Assembly (NCBI GenBank): GCA_038087015.1 | Contig: JASBNA010000012.1 | Coordinates: 124,001-188,000 of the forward strand | Direction: 5' to 3' | DNA from: Cerrena zonata | Lineage: Eukaryota > Basidiomycota > Agaricomycetes > Polyporales > Cerrenaceae | DNA length: 64,000 nucleotides | Part shown: positions 48,242 through 60,598 of the stretch, piece after piece | How positions within the stretch are numbered: the first letter of the stretch is position 1 | Layout of the letters: each line of letters opens with the position of its first letter | Notes under the pieces: model-generated | Databases searched by the model: none | Seen by the model: only the letters and a program-made list of their open reading frames with translations | What the model was told of the DNA's origin: nothing | Position numbers and translations under genes: made by a program

Positions 48242-50352
48242 ATGGAAAATGTAATTATCATCATAGTCGCCGCAATCCCTCTATCGCTATTCCTTTTCCG
48301 ATGGTCGAAATATCATTCCCGACGACTCTCTCTACCGCCAGGGCCTAAAGGGGTCCCAATCCTTGGTAATATTTTCGATGTCCCAGACTCTATGCCCTGG
48401 AAGGGATTCCAGGAACTATCAAGGGTCTATGGTATGTTCTACTTCTATAACTTAGACCACGCAAATTCACTGGGGCACTTAGGTGATGTGTTACATTTGA
48501 AGATACCTACGCAATCTATCGTTGTCCTTGGTTCTGCCCAAGCCGCTTTTGATCTCCTAGACAAGCGTTCGGACATTTATTCAAGCAGACCTCATAAGTT
48601 AATGCTTGACTTGTACGTTCGATTAAAGTATAAACATAACCAAAACGTGCATTTATTGACAATATTCTGAACAGGATATCCCCGCGACCTTGGAACCTAG
48701 TTGTCATGAAATACGGCCTGAGGTGGCGTAACTATCGCCGTCAATTCCACCAATACTTTCATCAACATACAGTTTGCGACTATCGACCTATTCAAGTCCA
48801 ACAATGTCGTGCCTTTCTCCGACGGGCTTTAGACGACCCCAATAATTTGAGCCACCATATCCGTTTGTAAGTACATATCATATTATCGCTGGTCTAGCTA
48901 GCTCGTTAATCGGTAAAATCGGTTTAGGATATATTCTGCCATCATCTTAAAAATCGTTTACGGAATGGATGTGACTAACATGCATGATGAGTACATACAG
49001 CTAGCTGAAACCGCCATCTCAGCCCTTAGCCAAGTACAAGTGCCAGGCAAATTCTGGATAGAATTCTTGCCAATACTGAGATGGGTACCGAAGTGGTTCC
49101 CGGGTGCGCATTTCAAAAGATGGGCAGCGATGCAGGCACCAATAATAAACGAGATGGTGGACAAGCCTTTTGATTCTGTCATGAAGAACATCGTACGTAA
49201 ATCACTTTCATAAAAAGCCCTTGACCGATCCGACTTCTGTAGGCGAGTGGAAAAGCCGGAGAATCGGTTGTCGTAACTATGATCGAGAATATGTCGGTGG
49301 ATTCTGATGAAAAACTGAGCCAGAATGAGAGAGAGGAGGTGGCTCGGGGTGTCGCAGGTATTGCTTATGGAGGTGGGTTTAGACAATTTCAGACGAATGT
49401 CAATTTATTTGTGTGCCTTTAGCTGCAGCTGATACCGTGAGATGTCCTCCATATGTGCTGTTGAGGTTTGTCCGGCTCATCGCTTTCCACTTTTCAGACC
49501 GCTGGTGCTGCACAGTCTTTTTTCATTGCGATGTCTCTGTATCCAGACGTTCAGCGAAAGGCACAACAAGAGCTGGACAATGTTGTTGGTCGCAATAGAC
49601 TTCCCGATTTCGATGACTACGACAACCTCGTCTATATCCAAGCCATTGTACTTGAGTGCATGCGATGGATGCCTGCTACACCTATCGGAGTTCCTCATAC
49701 TGTCATACGCGATGACGAATATAAAGGCTTTTTTATTCCAAAGGACGCAATGATAGTAGCTGTGAGTGTCTTAAGCATGATCATGGGGGTACTTATCCTC
49801 AGACTTTTCGTCTTATAGAATCAATGGTACCTGCTTCTTCTTCATTTGAGCCGATTGATACATAACTTGCCTTTGATACAGGGCAATGTTACGTGATCCA
49901 GAAGACTACCCAGAGCCAGATCGCTTCAGACCAGAGCGGTTTATCAAGGATGGGAAGTTGAATAATGATGTTAGGGATCCAACTTCAATTTCATTCGGGT
50001 TTGGACGTCGGTACGCCTTGCTTCGTTTATTCTACCCGCGATTCCAGCTTTGGTGACACTACTATAGTATATGTCCGGGGCGATGGTTGAGCAGTGGCTC
50101 TTTGTTCATGACCGTCGCATCAGTACTTCATACCCTGGATATACATGCTATCGTTGGTCCCGACGGAAAGAGATACGATCCGTCAAATCACATAATGGAA
50201 GGAACCAACTTGTAAGTATCCCCAGTCACTTTGCGAATCATGGAAGCTTGACTGTTTTATCGGACAGGCTTATTGACAAAGTACCATGTTTTGTGACGCC
50301 TCGATCCGAGATTGCAAAAAAGTTAATTCGTGAATGGACATTTTCACCGTAG
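48242..50352 (+). CDS. Cytochrome P450 monooxygenase (copy C)
   Basis: A full-length multi-exon P450, close paralogue of the gene at 41721-43836 but on the opposite strand. Order: anchor MENVIIIIVAAIPLSLFLF, hinge LSLPPGPKGVPILGNIFDV, DVLHLKIPTQSIVVLGSAQA, SPRPWNLVVMKYGLRWRNYR (C-helix), and AADTTAGAAQSFFIAMSL (I-helix; AGAAQS replaces the common AGxDT). ECMRWMPATPIG (ExxR), YPEPDRFRPERF and FGFGRRICPGRWLSSGS (heme Cys) follow. It ends LIREWTFSP. The intron within the heme loop (CG|GTACGC ... CTATAG|T) is at the same place as in copy B. It is predicted to be ER-membrane bound; substrate unknown. Confidence 0.88.
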
Positions 50353-51144
50353 ACGTTAGGTTACCCTTACCAGATCGTTCAAAGCGAGGTGTGTTCTTGT
50401 GATTCATAATATGCATTCTGTATACCGACTGCTTTCGATTTTGCAGGGTTCATCATCTATGTAACTTTGAGGCGTACGTTCAAATGCTTATTGTGGACGA
50501 CTTTAGGATGTGTGGGAAAAATGTCTCTCGTATGAATCATAGAATCATACTGGAGATAACCAAGAACATCCTCGCGAGCAGGGTCTTGGTTCAACGTGGA
50601 TGTTTTCGTCGACACAGTGATTTGTTGTAATCATAAGTTTTACTGAATCTTCCAGCGTTCGTTTATTCTTCTTCGGCTGTGGCATTGCCGATACCAGATT
50701 GTCTTTTTTCCAGTGCCTGCTGCCAGAGGTTGCTTGACAGCTCTTGACAGCGGGATATTTTGATAATATTGTTGCTTGGAAGTGTTCGCTGAAACCTAGT
50801 GGACAATACAAGGTCAATACGTACTTGTACTTTCACTCTCGACAGCAGCAACATGGGTGACCCAGCCTGAGAGACTGCTCACGTTAGATGCAGTTCGCCG
50901 CCTTGTCGTATACATGGAACCGAGTTGTTGCTGTTGTACGTACTAATTACGCTTCTAATCGCTACCCCGAGCGAAGGATTACAAAATACTGGTATTATAT
51001 CCAACGCTCAATGATCCTAGATAAGATACGGAGATGAATTGAAAGTCAGAGCAGTATCAAACTGCAATGGAATAAATCATATAAGAGGAGGTGCCACTAC
51101 TATGATAAAATAATGTCTGAACATGCGGAAAGCAATGTGATAAG
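50353..51144. other. Convergent intergenic interval
   Basis: Between the 3' ends of P450-C and the minus-strand kinase. Open frames at 50545-50854 (minus) are short and domain-free. Nothing else was recognised. Confidence 0.5.
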
Positions 51145-52501
51145 TCATGTACGAGGGGTAGGAATAGCCTGTTTACCAAGAAGAACATGTACTGTTGTGC
51201 GCAAGAAGTGATCTGTAGCTCTCAAAAATGGTAGAAACCCAAACCTGCTCTCATTGACGGGAACCAATCGGGAGCGCAGCTTGAACCAGTTGAGTGAATG
51301 ATAGATAACATCAAATCGTTTGATGACTTCGTCGATGCTTGGTCTCTGAGCTGGATCCTTGTGACACATGTCTGAAACGAGAGGTTCCATGAACCCAAGA
51401 CATTTTGTGGTCTAGACTCAGAAGAAGTTATCAGTACCGTTGAAATGCGAGATGGGGGAATGGGGGGCGTACCGTCATGACATCTTTTCTGATAACATTT
51501 CCCAGAAGATAAATATCAACAGCATACGAATCGCAGGGTTCGGTAGGTGTCCTATATTCGGGAGGCGACTTATCACCTGAAAAGATGGGGATTTCGCGGG
51601 GATGGGGATCGTCCGCGGAGTACATGGAAGATATTCCAAAGTCGATGAAATAATATTTCACTGGCCGGGAGGTGCGAGAGGAAAATTTTGCTCTACCCGT
51701 AAGGCTTCGGTTTCGTTCAAGTCTCATAGGATGGTAAAGATCCGGAAACATTTGTGAAGGATCTAGCATGATATTCTTGTGCATGCAATCTCTGTAGAGG
51801 TATCAGGTAAGTTCCGTCTATTCATTTCATCTTACCTTACCTGTGTGCAATGTGACATTGATGAATGAATTGAAGTCCCTAAATCGAAATTCGAACCATT
51901 AGAATGGAATGGCGAATATCTATAGAGCATACCTCAAAAATCTGTCGGAAGAATTCGACAGCTTCGCCAACAGTCTCAAACCAAGGGTCCTCGTAGGGAC
52001 GCAGCAGAGGTAGAACGAGGATTACAATGTCTGGTTGACTAGGAACTCGCAGGACATCAATGAGTTGAACACAATGATTTCTCGGATGCGAAGCAAAGGG
52101 TTCCCTCGAGAAATATTGAGTAAGTTCCACCTCTTTTGGATGATCAAGGATTGATATTTGTTTAAGCATAACAATTTGCGCATTAGCAGATCTTGTAGCA
52201 TCTATAAGATGACCCGACTTCGGAGAAATGAGAATGAGAGGGGATTTGAACGTAGAAAATAATACGTCACCATAAGAAAAATAGCATCCTCCTTCCCTAA
52301 CTGAACAGTCCTCGGTTCATCCTTCCACTGTGGATCCCATTCCGGGTGATAACGAGGACGCAACAAGTAGCCTTGATCTTTCAACCAAGTATAGTGATCC
52401 CTCCAGAATATCTCTCCTTCCATCAATTTGGACCTGAACTCTCTTCTCTGTGTAGAGGTCTCGGTACCTACTTCATTATCTGTCGCTGGCACGTCGACCA
52501 T
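51145..52501 (-). CDS. Agaricomycete-type protein kinase
   Basis: Five exons (52501-52266, about 52191-51933, 51878-51841, 51791-51473, 51411-51145) give about 372 residues. The opening segment GEIFWRDHYTWLKDQGYLLR is the hallmark N-terminus of a mushroom-expanded kinase-like family. Kinase motifs: QIVMLKQI (probable ATP-site Lys), HIAHRDCMHKNIMLD (HRD loop, Asn kept), YYFIDFGIS (DFG), a CDSYAVDIYLLGNVI helix, and MCHKDPAQRPSIDEVIKRF at the end of the C-lobe. The glycine loop is not recognisable. The exon 1/2 junction is chosen to keep frame (GTG AC|GTATTA). Catalytic residues are kept, so activity is plausible; targets are unknown. Confidence 0.75.
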
Positions 52502-52940
52502 GCTGTATCAATAGTAAGGGAAGAGGAGTAGAACAGGGTGAAGGTACGCAGAGAGGGGTGTCTTGGTGTATCAGAGCCTTGGATGAGCCCTACATAATTG
52601 CGGCCTCAAGTAAGACCAAGTTTCCCATGCCAATGCCTATCATACTCAACAAGCGAGTCGTTTCAAGTTGACGTGATGTGGCTGTCACACGTGGTTATTG
52701 TTGTAGACGTATATGTAATATAGAACAAGACCATCTTTCTACAGCTTTGTATGCATTGTACTCTCTGACGTGATGCAACTCCGGGCTATTGTACACTTGC
52801 TACTATGCCTACCATGTCAGAACCTGGGTCGATGATGACCCGCTTACGTTCAAATGCCAGTGGGGTTGATCTATAAATTCTGGCAGTCGGTAAGTGTCCG
52901 CAAATACTTTTACTCCTCATTCTTTCTCTTTCTATCATCT

Positions 52941-53868
52941 ATGGCTGAAGCACTACTTGGGACGGCGGGATCTTTCCTACATGATTATATGCAACCGTCT
53001 GTGACGGTCGGAAAACCTATCTATAGATGGTATGAGGCGGGAACTCTGTCAGCTTCTCTTGCCAAAGGCGAGGAGGTTTTGGGTCTGGGACTCCATCTTT
53101 TGTACGAACATCGAAAGGCTATCGACAAAAAGCCATTGAGAGAATTACTTGCTATATACGACGAGTATGTTATTTTCCGTTGTCTTCCTCAGGATTTAGC
53201 TCATCTGATGAACTAGACATATGGCGACGAGGGATGTTTTGAAGCAAGATCTAGATCAAATCAATTGCCTACCCTTCTATTCTCGCATAATTCAAGACGT
53301 TAAGAAACGTTCAAGCGGGGCAACCTTTCTAACTGAAGCTGTAAGATTCCATGTAGATGCGGTCGTGAGTAGTGTGTTACTGCCCTGGGGCTCTGTTCTC
53401 ATGGATATTTAGAGCACCTCTAACAAAGGGGCACGCAACAAGTTTGATCATAGCCTCGAGTCGTTAGAATTGGCCAGTCAGTGACAAGTGGATACACTGT
53501 TGCATTTACCCTTATCTGATGCTCCACTCCCTAGTTCCCAATCACCAAGAACGTAAACAAATGCTGAAAGCGTTGATGTCGAAGCCCTGTTTGTTGAAGT
53601 TGTTATCCGTCATTCATGAGGCAATGGACGAAGCCGAAGGTGCGTATTCGCAATATTTCTTCATTTCCGAGTCCTGAAACTTGACACAGAGGAACGACAA
53701 ATAGAACCATCTGCTGGAGACGAAACAACAGGACCAGCTATTCGTTTCCAGCGGGCGGATGGGAGACCCGACATCCTGGATGCCGTAGAGATTCCTCTGG
53801 CGTCCACTATGGGGGAAGGCAGTACCAAAGAAAGAGCAGCTACCCCAGTAGCATCCGGGTCTCGATAG
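52941..53868 (+). CDS. Orphan helical protein
   Basis: Five exons (52941-53164, 53217-53340, 53413-53476, 53535-53639, 53690-53868) sum to 696 nt, 231 residues. All borders are GT-AG and in frame, which is good evidence of a real gene. It begins MAEALLGTAGSFLHDYMQP; 29 upstream in-frame codons from 52854 are hydrophobic but probably leader. The first 150 residues look alpha-helical (SLAKGEEVLGLGLHLLYEH, DVLKQDLDQINCLPFYSRII), and the last 60 are polar and disordered. No family is recognised. The layout recalls short helical N-domains of fungal STAND proteins, but no NTPase follows. Confidence 0.6.
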
Positions 53869-55332
53869 AGGTTAAAATACATTGGATTGGATCGTGAATA
53901 TACCCTTTCTTGTACACAGGCAATGTCGTTCAACCCGTATAATCTATCGCTCGTATTGTAATACCAGATACCTAGTCGGTTTGAACCAGAGGCTCCGTAG
54001 TTGACCACTGGCATATACGGGAAAAGGTGGGATGATAGTTGTAGTATATCTAGAGCAGCTTACGGTCAACACGGTCGGAAATGGCATTATATGTGCTTAC
54101 GTAAGATGCGCGATCGCGTTTATGTCAATTCTACAGCTATTTGCAGAACGATAGGCCAGGGTGCGCAAAACTACATTAACCCAGCTTTGATACGCGACCA
54201 CCTCGGCGTGTCGGCATGCGCCACAGGATTACCGTTTTAGGCAGTTTCTCCATCTCTGAAGTTTGACATTCTACCTCCAAAGCCCCATTTTGTATAGAAA
54301 ATAACTGAGACAATTGAGTTTCCTATGTCAATGTCAAAGAAAAGAGTTTACGAACCTTTAGGATGATGGGTGTCGAGGATCTGGAATAGGTGAAAACCTA
54401 TGAAGTGAGAAGCCGAGGCTGCCGAGTGGCGAAGCGAAAAGTCCGCCAAAGCGTAATTTTACAAGAACTGGCCTATCGTTCTGCAAATAGCTGTATAAAC
54501 ACTCGACTCGGAAACGCGTCCTTTCCACCCTTACCAATCGAATCCCAACAACTTCTCCACTATGTCTACGTAGGTTGTCTCAATGATCCTGCATTACAAT
54601 CAATCAAAATCTTCTGAATGGATCACAAAATACAATCGCTGCAGAAAGTTGTTTCGTAAATATTAGACCCGGTGTGGCATGGTATTCTATGTCTTTGAGG
54701 TCTCATACACGGTGACCAATATCTAGGAAGAGTATCCACAAACTACAAGGGTATCATTAGTGCAATTGCTTTGTAATCGGTCTTGGGCTAACATCTTGTA
54801 CAAAGTCTATACGGTTGTTGTCTATATCTCTGCTCCTGCCGCCTAGCCCCCGTCTGAGAAGGCACCAAGGCATTACGAGTGCACATCAACAGGGTTTCCC
54901 ACTTGCGAGAAACCCGTGAGAGGTCAACCCTCGAATAGACTAGGAGCCGAAGGTTCGATCCCAGCATCATAATTCTTCAATGTTAATCTAAGATGTTTCC
55001 ATAGCATCAGTCGATCCCTGCTGCTCGTCTTCTCCCAACAGGATCCTTCCTGGATGGTAACAAGTCTCCGTTTGCTATGTCTGACAGGTTGTTAATGCGA
55101 TGGTGTTGATATTGCCAATGCCTGCTAAATGTAGTCGGTTAATCATGGGATCAACGATCCGCGATCAATGTCCCTGTCGACCCTCGTATCATCCTCAGTG
55201 AGTTTTTGATTCTTATCACGGCATAATTAGGGGTGATAGATGTGATGTCGGGGTACTAATAGATACTCTTCGACTCGGAGTATTTAGGCTAGGAGGTAGG
55301 ATCTGTCACGTCCAACTGCCAATGTCCTCACT
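53869..55332. other. Gene-poor interval
   Basis: About 1.5 kb without a supported gene. Short frames at 54001-54240 and 54390-54617 lack domains. A lone B-box-like GGTTCGATCCC at about 54952-54962 is not part of a cloverleaf. Confidence 0.5.
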
Positions 55333-57001
55333 ATGTCCTCACTAGCAAGTATAGACTTGACACTTCTGTCCCATGTTCAGCTGCGGACATATTTCGATGG
55401 TACGTTCGAGTCTGCCGATATCTTTTTGTGTCCATCTAATAATACTATTGAAATAGTGACTGCTATAACTATTACGGTGTACGATTACCTTCTCACGTTG
55501 AACGACGAGGTGCGTACTACAGACATTGAGTCCCGGCTACACCCTCAATACGCTTTGTCGTTAGATCTCCTTTTTTTGGGTACGTCTATTATTGACCGAT
55601 GCCCTCTCGGGTCTGATATGGCGTAACAGGGCCGGCCCCGGTCGTGGATGGTGTCTTTATTCTTCGTGGTACGTTTGCAGGAAAATGATAATCGACATCT
55701 AGTGCTCTGACATGAGCTAAAGAATAGATATATGAACCTCATTCTACAAATATATAATCTATATCGTAAGTAACCGATAATGTTAGATCGAACAAACCCA
55801 AGATATAACTTGTACTCTAGCTCAATTGGCTGTCGACATATCACCAGAAGTAAGCGAGACTGTGCAAGCGTTGATGTCAATGATACTGACCGGCATTTAG
55901 GTGTACGTTATCAAATACTCCAAGTCTACTCATGTGATGACAATATATTGCGATCTCTTTCCCACTTAGTTGTGAGTCTATATATTATAACGCATCATCC
56001 TTCCGAGACTTAACGATGACCAATAAACAGGTAAAGTCTCTATTGCCTACATCCTCAGCATGTCGTGTGAGGCTTAGCTTTCCTGATTGAGACCCTTTAA
56101 CTCAACCCAAAGTTGATTAGTGACGGGTCAAGTTATCATCGTGGAAATGATTCTTTGCCTTCGTCTCTATGGTATTTACGGAAACAAAAAGGTCTTGTAT
56201 TTTCTGGGAGGTTTTCTGGGACTATGTCTGGTATTATGTATTGTAATCCTTGCTGCTATTGGCGGAGGCCATAATGCCATCGATTCGAGTGAGTGCATTC
56301 TATTTGGGGTTGCTAATTCAGTATTAAGTTTAGCTCGGCAGTAATTGCTACTCCAATTGGCCGTCTACCTCCCTGCAGATCCATGGCCTCGTTTGATAAA
56401 TTCTGGTTATATTGGTAGGTACCGTGTTCGCTACTACAGTATACAGAAGCTTACCTTTATCACTCAGCATTCCGCTCCTCGTCTTCGAGTCAACAGCATT
56501 TTGTATGGTCCTATATAAAGCCTATCAGCGTCTTCGAGATCAACGTCGATTTGGCATGAAAGCGCAATCGAACACATCCCGCTTGATATCAGTTCTATAT
56601 CGTGACTCAATCCTATATTTTGCGGGGTAAGTATGTTTAAACACTATCAATATTCTCATTATTGTGATATTGAATATGAACAAGAATCTCCTTGGTTTTA
56701 GTGACGTCGTGTGTTCTGTTTTCAAATTCCGATGTGAGTCTTCAGTAAATACTAGAACCAATCATAGACTAAAATAACCTCTCAATAGCCGAGTTATTCT
56801 GTCTTGGTGGAGACCCTAGGTACTGGACTAGCCTCCATTATGGGTGGTAGGGTACTTTTAGATGTCCGTGCTGCAAGCGAGATCAATGAGAGTGCGACTA
56901 TGGGAAATATCACCACAGTGGAGTTTGCATCTAACAGTACGAGCTCTACTGAGGTGAATAGCGATCACTTGTCATACATAGGAACATCTTGGTCTGTTTA
57001 G
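55333..57001 (+). CDS. Seven-helix-like membrane protein, DUF6533 type (copy 2)
   Basis: Paralogue of the gene at 24265-25944 with the same exon order and intron sites. Exons code MSSLASIDLTLLSHVQLRTYFD, TAITITVYDYLLTLNDE, VEMILCLRLYGIYGNKKV, LGLCLVLCIVILAAIG, IPLLVFESTAFCMVLYKAYQ and RLISVLYRDSILYFAG. The final exon VETLGTGLASIMGGRVLLDV ends VNSDHLSYIGTSWSV. Similarity extends into the promoter-proximal sequence. Some internal stretches (about 55900-56100) contain stops in the expected frame, so either an intron there is misjudged or the copy is partly degraded. It is predicted to be an integral membrane protein of unknown function. Confidence 0.6.
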
Positions 57002-57076
57002 TGCGATATAAAAAGCAAAAACAAGCGCAGATAACACAAAAAGCACATTGTATATCCTGACACGAAACGAAGGGGA

Positions 57077-57139
57077 AAAGTTACTTTTCAACCAAATGAA
57101 ATGACCTCTCCAGAATACTTCCTGTGTCATAAGTTTGAA
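57077..57139 (-). pseudogene. Relic of the N-terminal exon of an Agaricomycete-type kinase
   Basis: Minus-strand frame reads FKLMTQEVFWRGHFIWLKSN. It aligns without gaps to the N-terminal SKLMEGEIFWRDHYTWLKDQ of the kinase at 51145-52501. The match stops abruptly at NFSPSF and no kinase domain follows. It is best read as a solo exon left from a lost family member, on the same strand as the intact gene 5 kb away. Confidence 0.6.
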
Positions 57140-57375
57140 TATATCTACACTTCTACGAGATGAATAGGGATTTAGTGTGTCCAGGTTCTCGTTGGCTGTA
57201 ACTGCAATATCTTGGAAACGAAGGAGGAGATAATACTGCCAAATTGCCAATGCACCTCAGGTGTCACGATATCGCTTACGTCAGGCGCGCGGTCGCGTCC
57301 ATACAAAACGCGTTTGTCTAAGTATGTTACACTCATCTCTCCATTACTTTCTCCATCCATAGCAAAAACAAAAAG

Positions 57376-58868
57376 ATGTCTGCGTGAGTGTTCTTAACAT
57401 ATATCTTCATAGTATATCCAGCTAATACTAATTCCTTACAGCCAATCAACAACTGCAGTCCCAGCAGAAACCACCACCACCCCAAATTTGAATGCGGGTG
57501 CCACAACGATCGAGGAGTCCCTCGCGTTGGCTAAACGTGCATTCGCTCTTAAGAAATACGAAGAGGCTGTAGACCGATATGCTACAGTATTAGAACTCAT
57601 GTGAGTTACTTTATCGCGTCGCGCCTGACTATGACCTCATCCCGTGGCTAGGACATCCGAACACGGTGAAAGCTCGTTAGAGATTGCAGAAGTTTATTTC
57701 TCGTACGGGAGGGCACTATTAGAGAATGCGATATCGCAAAGCTCAGTTCTCGGAAAAGGACAGGCCGAGGGAGCAGCACCCCTTGCAGAAGAAGGTGCGT
57801 TCCAATGTATTACCCCCATTGACACCAAACACTCATGACTTTGTTATATAGCCTCTTCCAGTGGCGCGTTTCTTTCATTCTCGGGCGACGCAGAAGACTC
57901 TGATGATGAAGGAGAAGACCATCCTGTGGACCTCTTTGGTGAAGCTGCTAAGGCCGTCGAACAAGCCGACCAGGACCAGGACCAGGAAGAAGAGGAGGAC
58001 GATGCAGAACCTGAAGACGACTTTAATGCTGCATGGGAAGTCCTTGATCTCGCACGCGCTATCTTCGAGAAACACCAGGAGGATAGTGATGAGCTGAAGA
58101 TGAAACTTGCAGAGACATATATTGTTCTCGGTGACGTCTCATTGGAAACTGGTTAGTATATCTCACATTGCTATATTCCATCTTACTTAACATTACATGT
58201 TTGCAGAGAAATTTGACCAGGCCATTACCGATTACAGCGCAGGTCTTGACCTCAAAACCACCCTCCTCCCTCAGTCATCCCGTCAAATTGCAGAAGTCCA
58301 CTACAAACTTAGTATCGTGCTAGACCTCAGCTCAGGTCGTCTTTCTGATTCCATCGAGCATGCTGAGAAAGCTCTCGAGAGTGTCGAGGCACGTCTGGCC
58401 GAGATTCGGAACGGTCTGAGCGGACAAATGACTGTACAGGAGACCTCGGACCCCTCGGACGCCAAAGGGAAGGGGAAAGCCAAAGGCCCTAGGATGCTTG
58501 GAGAAGACGCTGTTCAAAATTTGACCAAGACCCAAATGGAGGCAGAGATGAAGGAGTTGGAAGGGCTTCGGGAAGATCTTGCCTTGAAAGTCGAGGAATT
58601 GAAGACCGTGCCTGTTGAGCCCTCGGAGTCTGCTCCAGACATGGTAGCAAAAGCTCTCGATAAAGAACTTAACGCTGCCCCTTCGTCCTCGAAATCATCC
58701 GCACCTACACCAGTTAACGACTTGACGTCGATGGTCAAGAAGAAAAAGAAGGCTCCAGAGGCTTCGGAGGCGAATGGTGCTACCTCTTCAGGCAAGAGGA
58801 AGGCAGAAGATGAGGGTAGCGCTTCGCCGTCGGAAAAGAAGGTCAAGTTGGACGAGGCTACATCATAA
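57376..58868 (+). CDS. NASP/Hif1/Sim3-family histone chaperone
   Basis: Five exons (57376-57383, 57442-57600, 57652-57794, 57852-58151, 58207-58868) sum to 1,272 nt, 423 residues. SHNi-TPR proteins bind H3-H4 dimers in the cytosol and nucleus and hand them to assembly factors. TPR1: LALAKRAFALKKYEEAVDRY; TPR2: GESSLEIAEVYFSYGRALLE, interrupted by an acidic segment (EEEEDDAEPEDDF) as in the family. Next comes AWEVLDLARAIFE; TPR3: KLAETYIVLGDVSLETEKFD; and SHNi-TPR QIAEVHYKLSIVLDLSSGRL. A coiled region and a lysine-rich nuclear-localisation-like tail (KKKKKAPEA, SGKRKAEDE, EKKVKLDE) close it. The first coding exon is only 8 nt. Confidence 0.9.
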
Positions 58869-59037
58869 CGATGTTCTGTCCGATTGTCATTTGTTAGAGA
58901 CTCACCTGTGTATCATCTATTCGTCCTTTATTATTGCATACTGTGGAAGAACAGGGTTTGCCATGTATCAATACAAGTTTCGTTAATGCCACTATTACAA
59001 TACCCATAAACACTCCCCTTCGGCTTGACAGAATCCT

Positions 59038-60598
59038 TCAGAATGGAACAGTCTTAGCCTCAATCGGTGTATGCTTATACTTCTTCTTTCCCTCTCCAAC
59101 ACCAAACTCTGCAACAATATGCCCCTTTTTATCCGTACTCTTCAGCATATATTTATAAATCACCAATCCTTCCAATCCCACCGGACCTCTCGCATGTATC
59201 CTCCCGGTACTGATCCCAACCTCCGTGCCGAAGCCAAACCTAAACCCGTCAGCGAACCTCGTGCTCGCATTGACAAACGTCCCAGCCGAGTCAACACCTC
59301 GACAGAAAACAGAAGCATGATTCTCGTTCTCGGTGACGATACAGTCGGTATGGTGTGAAGAGTGGCTGTTGATGTGGGAAATTGCGGCTGGGAGAGATGG
59401 AACTGTGAGAACGGAGAGAGTGAATGAGAGATGTTCGGTTGTATATGATTCTGGGGTAGAGGGGTGGACGTGTGTGAAAGAGGTTAGATGGAGCGGGTGT
59501 GGACTGTGGAGAGGGCATGGAGAGATGGAGAGTCACAGAGAGTTGAACATTGGCTGAGAGGAGGGCTTGGGCGATTGACGGCCAGAGCGTGGTGAGGATT
59601 TTCTCGTGAAGAATAAGTGTTTCGGCGGAGTTACATGCCGCTGGGTAATCCGTCTGAGATAATGCCCAAGTAAATACATAGTTCGTCACGTTAGAAAAGA
59701 AATATTCAAATACCTTGGAATCTACGACTACACGAATAGCTTTCTCGAGGTCAGCCTGATTCATCGACAAATACAGAACACAATCCGTCAGCGTGTCCCA
59801 TTACGGGAATTCGGGTGTTATTTTGAATGTTCTTCACGAGGCTGTTACTACCTCGGGGAATGACTAGATCAATATATTGATCTAGCGAGAGGAGTGCTGA
59901 GACTTCGGCACGAGTTTGGATCGCTTGAATATAGGTACTCGGAATTTGTGTTCGTGAGAGAGCTGTTTGAATGGCTTTGGAAAGAAGCTGAGTCGTCTCA
60001 TTGGATTCTTTGCCACCTTTGAGGATAGCAGCATTTCCTGAAGGTACGTTTAAATTAGTACCACACTATCGGAGCCATGCTCGAGCTATTATAAGACATA
60101 CCTGACTTGATAGCAAGAGCAGCAATATTAACCACGACCTCCGGCCTTGCCTCAAAGATTACCAAAAGGACACCAATTGGACATGTTACACGGTACAACT
60201 GTAGACCATCATCCAGCTCTGAGCCGTATGTAACGATGCCTGTAGGATCAGGAAGATTGGCAACGTCCGTAACACCCTGGAGCATTGAGTCCCATTTGTC
60301 CCCTTTAGTAAGATCCAAACGTTTCAGGAGAGATCCTGACATGCGACCTGCATCGACTTCAATTTGAGCCGCCTACGAAGAATTGAGTTATAGACTTCGA
60401 GAAAGTAGGTAGGCTCACCTCACAGTCTTTCCTGTTGGCAACTAATATTTCTTCCTTTGCATTCTCCAATTCCTTGCGAATTTCCTGCAGTGCCGCGACT
60501 CGCTCGGAAGATTGAATCAGCTGGGATGCTTCAAAAGCATGTTTCGCAGCTTTAGCGATGACCTCGGCTGCTAAGTTTTCCTGAGATGTGGACGTCAT
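59038..60598 (-). CDS. PRO2: Gamma-glutamyl phosphate reductase (PRO2/ProA), with frame breaks
   Basis: Catalyses NADPH-dependent reduction of gamma-glutamyl phosphate to glutamate-5-semialdehyde in proline synthesis. Exon 1 60598-60419, exon 2 60372-60102, exon 3 from 60037, and an exon after the intron at about 59660-59710. Family segments in order: VAALQEIRKELENAKEEIL, GVLLVIFEARPEVVVNIAAL, AAILKGGKESNETTQ, TRIPVMGHADGLCSVFVDES, DYPAACNSAETLILHE (catalytic Cys), HTDCIVTENEN, VNASTRFADGFRFGFGTEVG and HARGPVGLEGL. Two places break frame: an extra G between VDES and ADLEKA near 59756, and a net shift around 59470-59560 in a poorly conserved loop. An essential biosynthetic gene is unlikely to be dead, so sequence error is possible. 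Confidence 0.85.

Noticed and set aside
54940..54970. B-box-like GGTTCGATCCC suggesting a tRNA or SINE
   Set aside because: No flanking T stem, A box or acceptor pairing is visible, and there is no repeat partner in the window.
58301..58846. Minus-strand frames of up to 110 codons within NASP
   Set aside because: Shadows of the charged C-terminal region of the histone chaperone.
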